A stretch of 9,488 nt of DNA from Candidatus Galloscillospira excrementavium. GTDB taxonomy: Bacteria > Bacillota > Clostridia > Oscillospirales > Oscillospiraceae. Below the pieces are notes generated by a model that saw nothing but the letters and a program-made list of their open reading frames with translations, ran no database searches and had not been told where the DNA came from. Each line of letters starts with the position of its first letter. The stretch's first letter is position 1. Where the stretch lies: assembly GCA_018711785.1 (NCBI GenBank), contig DVHW01000133.1:1-9488 (forward strand), given 5' to 3'. Position numbers and translations under genes: made by a program. Of the stretch, positions 1-6,705 are shown in pieces.

Positions 1-369
1 GCTGATGGTAACGGTGAACTTGATGCCGTTCTTCTCGCCGAAGGAGTTGAGCCAGTCCAGGAAATCCTCCACCGCAGCGACATCGGCGTTGGTACCGACG
101 ATTTTCGTCAGGCTGTCAATAAAGATATGGGTGATATCGTAGTTGCCAGCGTACAGGCCGCTGATGAATCCCCGCATCATGTCATAGCTGGTGATATTGT
201 AGTCGCCGGCCTCCACCAGACGGATCTTGGAATGAATATCAAAGGTCAGCTTAGCGCCCTTTTCAATACAGACCACGTTGCCGTGCTCGCTGTGGACCGC
301 GGAATTGATAAGCTCGATCATCTGCTTGGTCTTGCCGGTGCCCTTGACCCCCATGATCACTCTTACCAT
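1..369 (-). CDS. P-loop NTPase, function unknown (3' end outside window)
   Basis: This is the first 123 codons of a gene that continues past the left edge. It begins with ATG at 369-367, preceded by AAGGAG with suitable spacing (AAGGAGTTGATTCA then ATG). The N-terminus MVRVIMGVKGTGKTKQM contains a Walker A loop (GVKGTGKT, residues 7-14) directly after the first beta strand. A hydrophobic strand ending in Asp (HIFIDSL, about residues 80-86) fits a Walker B. The protein should therefore bind and probably hydrolyse ATP or GTP in the cytoplasm. I see no membrane segment or accessory domain in the visible part, and I cannot assign a pathway. It has its own promoter at 454-426 and is separated from pgi by about 320 bases, so it is probably not co-transcribed with pgi. 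The reading of the P-loop is secure; the cellular role is unknown. Confidence 0.8.
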   Translation of the reverse strand, partial: MVRVIMGVKGTGKTKQMIELINSAVHSEHGNVVCIEKGAKLTFDIHSKIRLVEAGDYNITSYDMMRGFISGLYAGNYDITHIFIDSLTKIVGTNADVAAVEDFLDWLNSFGEKNGIKFTVTIS

Positions 370-425
370 TTGAATCAACTCCTTCATCTTGTCGCGCCGG
401 AGTGTCCCCCCGGCCTTGTGTATTT

Positions 426-454
426 ATGTTACCATTTCTGCGCCCCGATTGCAA
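426..454 (-). promoter_or_regulatory. Sigma-A type promoter for the P-loop NTPase gene
   Basis: Reading the minus strand, TTGCAA (454-449) is followed after 17 bases by TAACAT (431-426). The start codon at 369 lies about 55 bases further on, behind a good ribosome-binding site. Spacing is ideal and the two hexamers match 4-5 of 6 consensus positions. No competing promoter is obvious in this gap. Confidence 0.6.
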
Positions 455-499
455 CCAGTTTGGATAAGTTCACCGAAAATTCACAGTCCGGCTGGGGGA

Positions 500-585
500 C
501 TTACAGTCGCGCCTCCAGCTCCGCCCTCTGCTGCTCATAGCCCGGCTTGCCCAGCAGGGCGTACATGTTGTTCTTGTAAGCCTCC
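500..585 (-). pseudogene. Remnant copy of the last 27 codons of pgi
   Basis: These 86 bases repeat 691-776, the 3' end of the intact pgi, at a constant offset of 191 bases and with 10 mismatches by eye (about 88% identity). Read in the same frame they encode [20 protein letters not shown] and then AELEARL followed by TAA. The intact gene has the same peptide with Lys in place of that Arg. Nine codons differ and eight of the nine changes are synonymous, so the fragment diverged while part of a functional pgi and was only later left as a scrap. It has no start codon, ribosome-binding site or upstream coding sequence, so it cannot be expressed as a protein. Likely origins are homologous exchange with a diverged pgi allele or loss of a former second copy. 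Confidence 0.85.
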
Positions 586-696
586 CCTACACGGCCAAGG
601 CCGTGCGGGGACCCCGTGATTTTATCTGCTCGGGCGGAGTTAATCCGCCCGGCATCGAGGTTTTGCGCTGCAAAACCCTCGGTGTGGAGGCTTACA
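575..696. repeat. 122-bp block of nested palindromes bounded by an 11-bp inverted repeat
   Basis: The outer arms are TGTAAGCCTCC (575-585) and its exact reverse complement GGAGGCTTACA (686-696). Inside lie three consecutive stem-loops: 584-610 (CCCC..CACGGCC / GGCCGTG..GGGG), 631-651 (CGGGCGGA, 5-base loop, TCCGCCCG) and 656-681 (CGAGGTTTTGC / GCAAAAC-CCTCG with one bulged base). The left arm coincides with the end of the pgi remnant and the right arm covers the pgi stop codon. The block may act as the transcription end or mRNA-stabilising structure of pgi, which otherwise lacks a classic U-tract terminator. It may also be a REP-like or MITE-like element. No target-site duplication is clear beyond the pgi repeat itself. 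Confidence 0.6.
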
Positions 697-2020
697 GCCT
701 TGCCTCCAGCTCTGCCTTCTGCTGCTCATAGCCCGGCTTGCCCAGCAGGGCATACATATTGTTTTTATAGGCCTCCACGCCGGGCTGATCGAAGGGGTTG
801 ACCCCCAGCAGGTAGCCGCTGAGGCCGCAGGCGTACTCGAAGAAGTAGATCATCTGGCCCACCGCCCGCTCGCAGCGCCGGGGCAGGTCCACGCGCAGAT
901 TGGGCACCCCGCCGTCCACATGGGCCAGGGTGACCGCCCGGAGGGCCTGCTCGGCCACGAAGGACAGGTTCTTCCCGGCCAGGAAGTTGAGCCCGTCCAC
1001 GTTCTCCGGGTCGTGGGGGATGGTAAACTCGCCGCGGGACTGGTCAAAGCGGACCACGGTCTCCAGCATGAGCCGCTCCCCCTGCTGGATGTACTGCCCC
1101 ATGGAGTGGAGGTCAGCGGTGAACTCCACGCTGGCGGGGAAGATGCCCTTGTTCTCCTTGCCCTCGCTCTCGCCGTAGAGCTGCTTCCACCACTCGGCGA
1201 AGAAGCGGAAGGAGGGCTCATAGCAGGCCAGCAGCTCCACCTTCTTGCCCCCCTCGTACAGAGCGTGGCGGGCGGCGGCGTACTGCCAGGCGGGGTTGTC
1301 CGCTCCGCCCTGGGCCAGGGCCTCCATGGCCTCGGCGGCGCCGGCCATCAGCGCGTCGGTGTCGATGCCCGCCACGGCGATGGGCAGCAGGCCCACCGCG
1401 GTGAGGACGCTGTACCGGCCCCCTACCTCATCGGGCACCACGAACTCCTCGTAGCCCTCCCGGTCGGCCAGGCCCTTCAGGGCGCCCCTGGCCTTGTCGG
1501 TGGTGGCGTAGATGCGGCCCTTGGCCCCCTCCTTGCCGTACTTCTCCTCCAGCAGGGCCTTGAAGATGCGGAAGGCCACCGCGGGCTCGGTGGTGGTGCC
1601 CGACTTGGAGATGACGTTCACCGAGAAGTCCCGGTCCTTCACCAGGTCGATGACCTCCAGCAGGGCGTCGGTGGACAGGCCGTTGCCGGCGAAGAAGATG
1701 TCGGGGCCGTCCTTTTTCTTCAGGTTGTAGTTGGGGGAGGCCAGCAGCTCGATGACCGCCCGGGCCCCCAGGTAGGACCCGCCGATGCCGATGACCACCA
1801 GGGCGTCGGAGTCAGAGCGGATCTTGGCCGCGGCGGCCTTGATGCGGGCATATTCCTCTTTATCGTAGTCCCGGGGCAGGTGGACCCAGCCGGTGAACTC
1901 CCCGCCGGCCCCGCTGCCGTTCTCCAGCTTGACCCGGGCCTCCTCCAGGGCGGCCTGACGGGCGGTGAACCAGTCCTGGGGCAGGAAGGACAGGGCGCTG
2001 GACACATCGACTTTCAACAT
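692..2020 (-). CDS. pgi: Glucose-6-phosphate isomerase
   Basis: A 442-residue cytoplasmic enzyme interconverting glucose 6-phosphate and fructose 6-phosphate in glycolysis and gluconeogenesis. Length and sequence fit the short (about 450 aa) Firmicute form of the family. Visible signatures are [13 protein letters not shown] (77-89), the phosphate-binding [10 protein letters not shown] (139-148), [12 protein letters not shown] (281-292) with the acidic catalytic region, DLHSMGQ (303-309) and the C-terminal PGI signature [18 protein letters not shown] (402-419), which ends in the conserved active-site Lys419. The frame stays open upstream, but the start at 2020 is chosen because AGGAGGT lies 6-7 bases before this ATG and [10 protein letters not shown] is a typical N-terminus. 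It has its own -10 box (TATAAT, 2065-2060) and follows a terminator, so it is probably monocistronic. Its last 27 codons are duplicated just downstream. Confidence 0.97.
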   Translation of the reverse strand: MLKVDVSSALSFLPQDWFTARQAALEEARVKLENGSGAGGEFTGWVHLPRDYDKEEYARIKAAAAKIRSDSDALVVIGIGGSYLGARAVIELLASPNYNLKKKDGPDIFFAGNGLSTDALLEVIDLVKDRDFSVNVISKSGTTTEPAVAFRIFKALLEEKYGKEGAKGRIYATTDKARGALKGLADREGYEEFVVPDEVGGRYSVLTAVGLLPIAVAGIDTDALMAGAAEAMEALAQGGADNPAWQYAAARHALYEGGKKVELLACYEPSFRFFAEWWKQLYGESEGKENKGIFPASVEFTADLHSMGQYIQQGERLMLETVVRFDQSRGEFTIPHDPENVDGLNFLAGKNLSFVAEQALRAVTLAHVDGGVPNLRVDLPRRCERAVGQMIYFFEYACGLSGYLLGVNPFDQPGVEAYKNNMYALLGKPGYEQQKAELEARL

Positions 2021-2059
2021 AATATTACCTCCTGAACAGAAGTATTTCCTGACGGAGGT

Positions 2060-2065
2060 ATTATA
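2060..2065 (-). promoter_or_regulatory. -10 box of the pgi promoter
   Basis: The minus strand reads GGTGTATAATACC, a perfect TATAAT 40 bases upstream of the pgi ATG. No good -35 hexamer lies at 16-18 bases: the 17-base position reads TAGGAT. TTGCCA is present but about 23 bases away. The start site is probably just after this box, giving a leader of about 30 bases with no room for a riboswitch. Confidence 0.6.
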
Positions 2066-2111
2066 CACCAATTCCGGCACAAATCCTATGGCAAATTCCA
2101 AAAAATTACCG

Positions 2112-2155
2112 CAAAACACGGCCGCGGGAGCAGTCAAAAGACCGGCTCCCGCGGC
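2112..2155 (-). terminator. Rho-independent terminator of the five-gene dlt-like operon
   Basis: On the minus strand GCCGCGGGAGC (2155-2145) and GCTCCCGCGGC (2131-2121) form a perfect 11-bp GC-rich stem with a 13-base loop, followed by CGTGTTTTGC. It lies about 100 bases after the stop of the SGNH-CE4 gene and before the pgi promoter, separating the two transcription units. The U-run is short (four), so efficiency is uncertain. Confidence 0.7.
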
Positions 2156-2179
2156 GGAGGATTTCAAGTAAGTGTGAGC

Positions 2180-2229
2180 GCCCGTTCGGGCAGGCGCTGG
2201 CGTGCGCCGCGCCGCGAACGCTGCGCGGC
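2180..2229. repeat. Cluster of short GC-rich palindromes
   Basis: Three adjacent dyads lie between the operon's last stop codon and its terminator: GCCCG-TT-CGGGC (2180-2191), GGCGC/GCGCC (2193-2208) and GCCGCGC/GCGCGGC (2206-2229). The last is followed by TTTT on the plus strand. They could fold in the 3' untranslated RNA or be a REP-type intergenic sequence. They do not share obvious primary sequence with the palindromic block at 575-696. Confidence 0.45.
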
Positions 2230-2253
2230 TTTTCCACGCTCCATAGTGCTATG

Positions 2254-4089
2254 CTACCCGCCGATCATCTCCACCACCTGCTCCGGCGTCAGCGCGTCGG
2301 AGCTGTAATAGCGGCCCAGGCAGTAGAGGCTCTGGGGCAGGCCCTTGACGATGGTGTTGCCCCCCGCCTGGGTGGTGACGGTGAGCTTGACCCCCTCCAG
2401 GCGGAGCACCGCCTCGGCCAGCTCGCAGTGCTCCCCGCCGGGGAAGGCCAGGGCCTCTACGGCCTGGCCGGTGGCCTCCTCCAGCAGCGCGCGGCTCTTC
2501 TGGAAGTCCTGGGCCACCAGGTCGGCGTACTCCCACTCGTCCTCCCCCTCCAGGGGCAGGATATTGCTGCGCACCGGCTCGCTCTCCTCATAGGGCGCCC
2601 ACTGGTGGAAGTCATAGGTGTGGCTCTGGATGGAGATGAGGCCGGACTGGGCCATCTCCCGGGCCTCCTCGGCGCCGAAATGGGGGGTCATGGCGTGGTC
2701 GGTGTCCTTGTAGTAGGTGGAGCCGAAGGTGCTGCCTACCGCGAAAATGGTGGCCTTCATGTTGTACTTCTGCAAAATAGGATAGGCCAGGGTGTAGTTG
2801 TCCAGATACCCGTCGTCGAAGGTGATGAGCACCGGCTTGTCCGGCAAAGGCGCCCCCTCGTACACATAGGCGATGAGCTCCTCCGTGGTCACGCCCACAT
2901 ATCCCGCCTCGCTCAGGGCTCTGATCTGGGCCTCAAAGGCCTCGGCGGTGATGGCGTAGGCGCTGGCCAGGGCCGGGTCCTCCACCACCGAGTGGTAGCA
3001 GAGGATGGGCACCTGGGCGGTGCGGTCCTCCTCCGCCGGCTCGGGCACGTCCCAGTAGGTGGCCAGGTGCTCCTCCACGTTTTCCGCCGTCACCAGGGTC
3101 CCAAAGTCCTCCGGCCGCCAGACAGAGTCGTTGCCGTAGATCTCGGCGAACATCATCTCCCCCACCGCGTTGCGGAAGTGGGAGCCGTCGTAGAAAAACC
3201 GGGGGTCGTAGCTGATGGCGTTGAAGGAGAAGTCCCAGAAATCGGTGACCTGGGCCAGCTGCCGGAAAAACTCCTCTACCTGCTCGGGCTGGTAGAGCCG
3301 GAGGTAGTCCACATAGTTGGTGGGGCAGACGGCCAGGAAGTCCACCCCCGCCTCGTCGCAGCGGGCCTTAATGCGCGCCACGCTCGCCACGGTCTCCTCC
3401 AGGTCCACCATGTCCACGGTGTAGGAGGGGTAGTTCACGAACTCCGGATAGGCCTCGAAATAGCGCTCCAGGTCCCCGATGGGCTCGATATCCCGCAGGC
3501 GCTTGTCGTACTCCCCGGTCGCCTCGTCGAACACGTCGAAGGTCTGGGGCAGCCAGGTGTCCTCCCCCAGGGCGTCCAGCTTGGCCAAGGCGTACCGGGG
3601 GTCGGCAAAGAGGTAGCGCAGGGTATAGCTCACCGGGTTCTCCCCGCTGAGACTGGCCGGCATGGCCCCGGTCATGGGTTCGCCGGGGTCGGAGTAGTGG
3701 AGGGTGTTGACGATGTGGACGTTGAGGACGATGTTCTTCACCTCGTAGTGGTCCAGGAGGTAGTTCACCTGCAGCTCGGTGTCCTCCATGTCCGCGCCGT
3801 AGACAAAGGCGTTGTAGAACCGGTCCCCCGTGTACTCGTTGAGGGCGGCCACCGGGAAGGAGCTGGTAGAGGAGCAGCCCACGATATAGGAGTCGTACTC
3901 GCCGTGGTGGGTCTCCAGATAGGTCTGCTTGGCGATGCGGGGATTCGTGGTCTCGTCATAGGACCACCACTGGAAGATCGTATCGCCGAAGGCCCCGAAG
4001 GGGTCCACCAGGAAGTTCAGACCCGCCAGCAGCAGGCCCACCAGCACCACCGAGGCCAGGAACATCATGCACCAGTGTTTTGCTTTCAC
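2254..4089 (-). CDS. Membrane-anchored fusion: SGNH (DltD/AlgX-like) domain plus CE4 polysaccharide deacetylase
   Basis: A 611-residue, two-domain envelope protein. Residues 7-28 form one N-terminal membrane anchor, leaving the rest outside. Residues about 40-320 look like an SGNH/DltD-AlgX-type domain: IVGCSSTSS (69-77) offers the Gly-x-Ser nucleophile (candidate Ser73), and YDGSHF (300-305) offers the Asp301-x-x-His304 pair. Residues about 358-605 are a NodB-like CE4 deacetylase domain: VPILCYHSV (360-368), ITFDDGY (422-428, metal and base aspartates 425/426), SHTYDFH (489-495, metal histidines) and AFPGG (548-552). The start is GTG at 4089, seven bases after AGGAGGT; the upstream MBOAT stop codon TAG overlaps that ribosome-binding site, so the genes are translationally linked. 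By position it replaces DltD as the last step of the operon. It probably transfers an acyl group to an envelope polymer and removes N-acetyl groups from a glycan; the exact substrates cannot be read from sequence. The SGNH assignment is weaker than the CE4 one. Confidence 0.85.
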   Translation of the reverse strand: MKAKHWCMMFLASVVLVGLLLAGLNFLVDPFGAFGDTIFQWWSYDETTNPRIAKQTYLETHHGEYDSYIVGCSSTSSFPVAALNEYTGDRFYNAFVYGADMEDTELQVNYLLDHYEVKNIVLNVHIVNTLHYSDPGEPMTGAMPASLSGENPVSYTLRYLFADPRYALAKLDALGEDTWLPQTFDVFDEATGEYDKRLRDIEPIGDLERYFEAYPEFVNYPSYTVDMVDLEETVASVARIKARCDEAGVDFLAVCPTNYVDYLRLYQPEQVEEFFRQLAQVTDFWDFSFNAISYDPRFFYDGSHFRNAVGEMMFAEIYGNDSVWRPEDFGTLVTAENVEEHLATYWDVPEPAEEDRTAQVPILCYHSVVEDPALASAYAITAEAFEAQIRALSEAGYVGVTTEELIAYVYEGAPLPDKPVLITFDDGYLDNYTLAYPILQKYNMKATIFAVGSTFGSTYYKDTDHAMTPHFGAEEAREMAQSGLISIQSHTYDFHQWAPYEESEPVRSNILPLEGEDEWEYADLVAQDFQKSRALLEEATGQAVEALAFPGGEHCELAEAVLRLEGVKLTVTTQAGGNTIVKGLPQSLYCLGRYYSSDALTPEQVVEMIGG

Positions 4090-4101
4090 GCGCCGGACCT
4101 C

Positions 4102-5661
4102 CTAGTACTGCTGATAGATAAACTGGGAGGCGATATATCCCTCCCGGAAAATACCGAAGTAGAGCAGGCACAACAGTCCCGCCATCACCACCAGCCACTG
4201 GAGCACGGCGGGCCGCCGGTCCAGGAAGGCGGCGAGGCTGCCCTGTTTTTCCTGGATGGTCTCAATTACAAATAGGATGATAGTCCCGATCAATAACACC
4301 CAGTAGTCGATCCCCGCCAGGCCCAGCCCCATCAGGGTGCCGTTCCACAGGTCGGAGGGGGTGAAGCGGAACACCGTGGCCAGCAGCATGTTCACCGCCG
4401 CCATAAAGCCGATGCCCCGTGCCAGGTAGCGGCCGATGAACACCAGCAGAAAGGTGCGCAGGACCTCGAAGGCGTGGTAGAGCCCGCTCTCCCCCAGCCG
4501 GTCCAGCCTGGCGCGCCAGGCGGAGAAGGTGGGCTTGAGGAGCTGGGACAGGGAGATGATGGTCCCGTTCCAGATGCCGAAGGCCACGTACTTCCACTGG
4601 GCCCCGTGCCAGAAGCCGATGATGAGGTAGACCACGAAGGTGGCCAGGGCGGAGGGGATGAGCTTGCCCAGCCGCCCGCCGACCCGCCGCCGGGTGAACT
4701 TGCCCAGCTTGAGGAAGGGCCTGGAGAGGGAGAGGGGGTAGAACACATAGTCCTTCATCCAGGTGCCCAGGCTGATGTGCCACCGCCGCCAGAAGTCGGC
4801 CACCGAGGTGGCGAAGAAGGGCCGGCGGAAGTTCTCGGCCAGCTCCACACCGTACAGCCGGGCCACCCCCCGCACCAGGTCGATGCCGCCGGAGAAGTCG
4901 CAGTAGATCTGCAGGCAGTAGAGCAGCACGGCAAAGGCGATGACGCTGCCGCTGTACTCGGTATAGTGGTCGATGACCGCGCTGACCACCACCCCCGCCC
5001 GGTCGGCCAGCACCAGTTTCTTCAGCAGCCCGGCCAGGATGTCGGTGAGGCCGGCCCGGCAGTTCTCCCAGGAGAAGCCGTTCCCCCGCAGCAGCTGGGG
5101 GGCCAGCTCCCCATAGCGGCCGATGGGTCCCTGGGTCATCTGGGGGAAGAAGGAGACAAAGAGGAGGTACTTCAGGGGGTTTTTCTCCGGCTCCACCTTG
5201 CCCCGGTAGGTGTCGATGACATAGCCCACGGCCTGGAAGGTGTAGAAGGACAGCCCCAGGGGCACCAGCAGGTCCAGAGTGGGCAGAGTCAGCCCCAGTC
5301 CCCCGGCCAGGGAGGCCGTGAAGTCCCAGTACTTGACGGCGTAGAGCAGCCCGAAGTTGGCCAGCAGGACAAACAGCACGGTCAGCCGCTTGCCCCGCTC
5401 CGGGCCCCGGGCGGCGGCGCGCCGCCCCTCCCCGGCGGGGAGGGCGTCCAGGGCGGCGTTGAGCCGCCCCAGCGCCAGCCCGGCGGCCCAGGTGGTGAGG
5501 GCGGTGAAGAGCAGGTAACACCCCGCCCCCCACCCGCCGGACAGGTAGAAGACACAGCTCAGGGCCAGCAGCACCACCCAGCGCCCGCCCTTGGGGCACA
5601 GGTAGTAGAGGACGAGCCCCCCCGCCACCAGGGCCAGGAAGGGCAGAGAGGTGATGGACAC
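4102..5661 (-). CDS. MBOAT-family membrane O-acyltransferase (DltB/AlgI/PatA-like)
   Basis: A 519-residue polytopic membrane protein of the MBOAT family, which passes acyl groups from a cytoplasmic donor across the membrane to an extracellular acceptor system. Family landmarks in order are GLSFYTFQAVGYVIDTYRG (136-154), FFPQMTQGPIGRY (171-183), YCLQIYCDFSGGIDL (248-262), FRRPFFATSVADFWRRWHIS (278-297, His295), WMKDYVFYPL (301-310) and FWHGAQWKYVAFGIWNG (350-366) with the conserved catalytic-type His352. The C-terminus is FIYQQY, like the FIYxxF tail of DltX. The start is GTG at 5661, three bases after the carrier-protein stop codon and without a clear ribosome-binding site, which suggests translational coupling. 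The donor is presumably the neighbouring aminoacyl carrier protein. It could be annotated dltB, but the partner proteins differ from the classic dlt set, so I leave the symbol blank. Confidence 0.93.
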   Translation of the reverse strand: MSITSLPFLALVAGGLVLYYLCPKGGRWVVLLALSCVFYLSGGWGAGCYLLFTALTTWAAGLALGRLNAALDALPAGEGRRAAARGPERGKRLTVLFVLLANFGLLYAVKYWDFTASLAGGLGLTLPTLDLLVPLGLSFYTFQAVGYVIDTYRGKVEPEKNPLKYLLFVSFFPQMTQGPIGRYGELAPQLLRGNGFSWENCRAGLTDILAGLLKKLVLADRAGVVVSAVIDHYTEYSGSVIAFAVLLYCLQIYCDFSGGIDLVRGVARLYGVELAENFRRPFFATSVADFWRRWHISLGTWMKDYVFYPLSLSRPFLKLGKFTRRRVGGRLGKLIPSALATFVVYLIIGFWHGAQWKYVAFGIWNGTIISLSQLLKPTFSAWRARLDRLGESGLYHAFEVLRTFLLVFIGRYLARGIGFMAAVNMLLATVFRFTPSDLWNGTLMGLGLAGIDYWVLLIGTIILFVIETIQEKQGSLAAFLDRRPAVLQWLVVMAGLLCLLYFGIFREGYIASQFIYQQY

Positions 5662-5664
5662 GGC

Positions 5665-5892
5665 TTACTTCAGGCGCCGGATGAGGGCGAGCATGGCGTC
5701 CAGGGAGTTGAAGTTCTCCGGGGTGATGTCGTCCACGGCGATCTTCACGCCGAACTCATCCATGATCTCGGCCACCAGGCTCACCAGGTCCAGGGAGTCG
5801 ATGAGCTCGTCGTCCACCAGGCTGTCGCTGTCCGCGTCCGCGTCGGGGCAGATCTGGGTAAATATGCGCTGGAGCTTTTCCATATCGGTCAT
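5665..5892 (-). CDS. Acyl/aminoacyl carrier protein (DltC-like)
   Basis: A 75-residue acidic, helical carrier protein. LIDSLDLVSL (30-39) contains the Asp-Ser-Leu motif whose Ser33 should receive the phosphopantetheine arm, and the segment VDDITPENFNSLDAMLALI (53-71) is typical of carrier proteins with this fold. It would carry the residue activated by the adenylating enzyme two genes upstream and present it to the MBOAT protein immediately downstream. Two ATG codons are possible. The upstream one (5901) directly abuts AGGAGGA, too close for normal initiation, whereas ATG at 5892 lies 10 bases after AGGAGG, so the shorter form (MTDMEKL) is preferred. The gap to the GNAT gene upstream is 36 bases, and the MBOAT start follows 3 bases after the stop. 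DltC is the closest named family by context, but the cargo is uncertain. Confidence 0.92.
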   Translation of the reverse strand: MTDMEKLQRIFTQICPDADADSDSLVDDELIDSLDLVSLVAEIMDEFGVKIAVDDITPENFNSLDAMLALIRRLK

Positions 5893-5928
5893 AGCGTTCA
5901 TTCCTCCTGGTCATATCACAGGGATTTA

Positions 5929-6705
5929 TCACGGTTCGTATAGCAAAAGGTCGGACTGCCAGCCGTCGCTCCGGTAGCCGTGGCGCCCGTAGAGGCGAAG
6001 GTTCTCCTCCCGCTCGGCGGTCCACAGCAGGGTGCGTTTGCGCGCCTCCGCCCGGGAAACGGCGTCCACCAGGGCGCCGCCCAGGCCCAGCCCCTCCCGG
6101 TCCCGCCGCACGGCCAGGTGGCGCATCTGGCCGTGGCCGCGCTCCTCCCGGAGGGAGACCAGGCCCTCCACCGCCCCCTCCCCGGCCACAAAAAAGCCGC
6201 CGGAGGAGACCAGCCCGGTCAGCTCCTCCCCCTCGGGGATGCAGCCCAGATAGGGGTGGAAGCGGTCGGCCAGGAGGGCGGCGATGGCCTCCCGGTCAGC
6301 CCCGGTGCTCCGCCGCACCGGCCAGCGGGGGGGCCGACCGGGGTCCGCCCGCTCCCGGACCATGCGCACCCGGCGGCCCTCCAGGGAGAAGCCCTGCCGA
6401 AGCCAGAACCCGCTGTCCGCCCGGTCCACACCCGGCCGGTGGGCGATCTCGGCGGCCACCACACCGGGGGGCAGCTCCCCGCCGAAGGGGGCCTCCGGGT
6501 CGTTGAGGTAGAAGGTCAGCCGCCAATAGCCCGTCTTTTGGTGGTAAAAGGCCACCCCGCCGGCCCACTCGCTGGCCCAGAGCCGCCCCCGGGCGATCTC
6601 GCCGTCCAGCTCGGCGGGGGCGAGGAAGTGGTTGGTGCGCACGCCGGGCCGGAAGTGGGCCGCAATGAGGTCCCGGGCCTCCGCCCCGTCACGAAGAGCT
6701 CTCAT
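5929..6705 (-). CDS. Tandem GNAT-family acyltransferase
   Basis: A 258-residue soluble protein that looks like two GNAT folds in a row. The C-terminal half (about 128-258) has the recognisable acetyl-CoA-binding strand and loop MRHLAVRRDREGLGLGGALV (194-213), with ExxGxG in place of the usual R/QxxGxG, and the typical late helix NLRLYGRHGY (235-244). The N-terminal half (about 1-120), ending in FWLRQGFSLEG, is similar in layout but lacks a clear pyrophosphate loop, so it is probably a degenerate domain. The start at 6705 overlaps the end of the adenylating-enzyme gene by 17 bases and has AAGGAG 10 bases upstream, so the gene is part of the operon. A GNAT is not a member of canonical dlt operons. 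It could acylate the activated amino acid, the carrier-bound product or an unrelated metabolite; nothing in the sequence decides this. Confidence 0.85.
   Translation of the reverse strand: MRALRDGAEARDLIAAHFRPGVRTNHFLAPAELDGEIARGRLWASEWAGGVAFYHQKTGYWRLTFYLNDPEAPFGGELPPGVVAAEIAHRPGVDRADSGFWLRQGFSLEGRRVRMVRERADPGRPPRWPVRRSTGADREAIAALLADRFHPYLGCIPEGEELTGLVSSGGFFVAGEGAVEGLVSLREERGHGQMRHLAVRRDREGLGLGGALVDAVSRAEARKRTLLWTAEREENLRLYGRHGYRSDGWQSDLLLYEP

Noticed and set aside
575..696. CRISPR-like or insertion-sequence feature
   Set aside because: There are no regularly spaced direct repeats and no transposase reading frame. The structure is a set of inverted repeats only.
920..2035. 371-codon plus-strand frame opposite pgi
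   Set aside because: It is antisense to a gene with complete active-site motifs, and the predicted protein is compositionally biased and featureless.
2021..2167. N-terminal extension of pgi to codon 2167
   Set aside because: The extension would include the -10 box and the AGGAGGT ribosome-binding site and runs into the upstream terminator. The internal ATG at 2020 gives the family N-terminus.
2206..2233. Plus-strand rho-independent terminator (GC stem followed by TTTT)
   Set aside because: No gene on the plus strand approaches it, and the stem has a 10-base loop within a run of overlapping palindromes, so the T-run is probably incidental.
2251..4275. 674-codon open frame on the plus strand, opposite the SGNH-CE4 gene
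   Set aside because: It is an antisense shadow created by GC-rich codon use. The translation is low-complexity (rich in Gly, Val, His, Leu), has no recognisable motif and is contradicted by the clear families on the minus strand.
4474..5943. 489-codon plus-strand frame across the MBOAT and carrier genes
   Set aside because: The product is a Gly/Pro/Gln/Glu-rich string without domain features. It spans two good minus-strand genes and their junction, as expected for a shadow frame.
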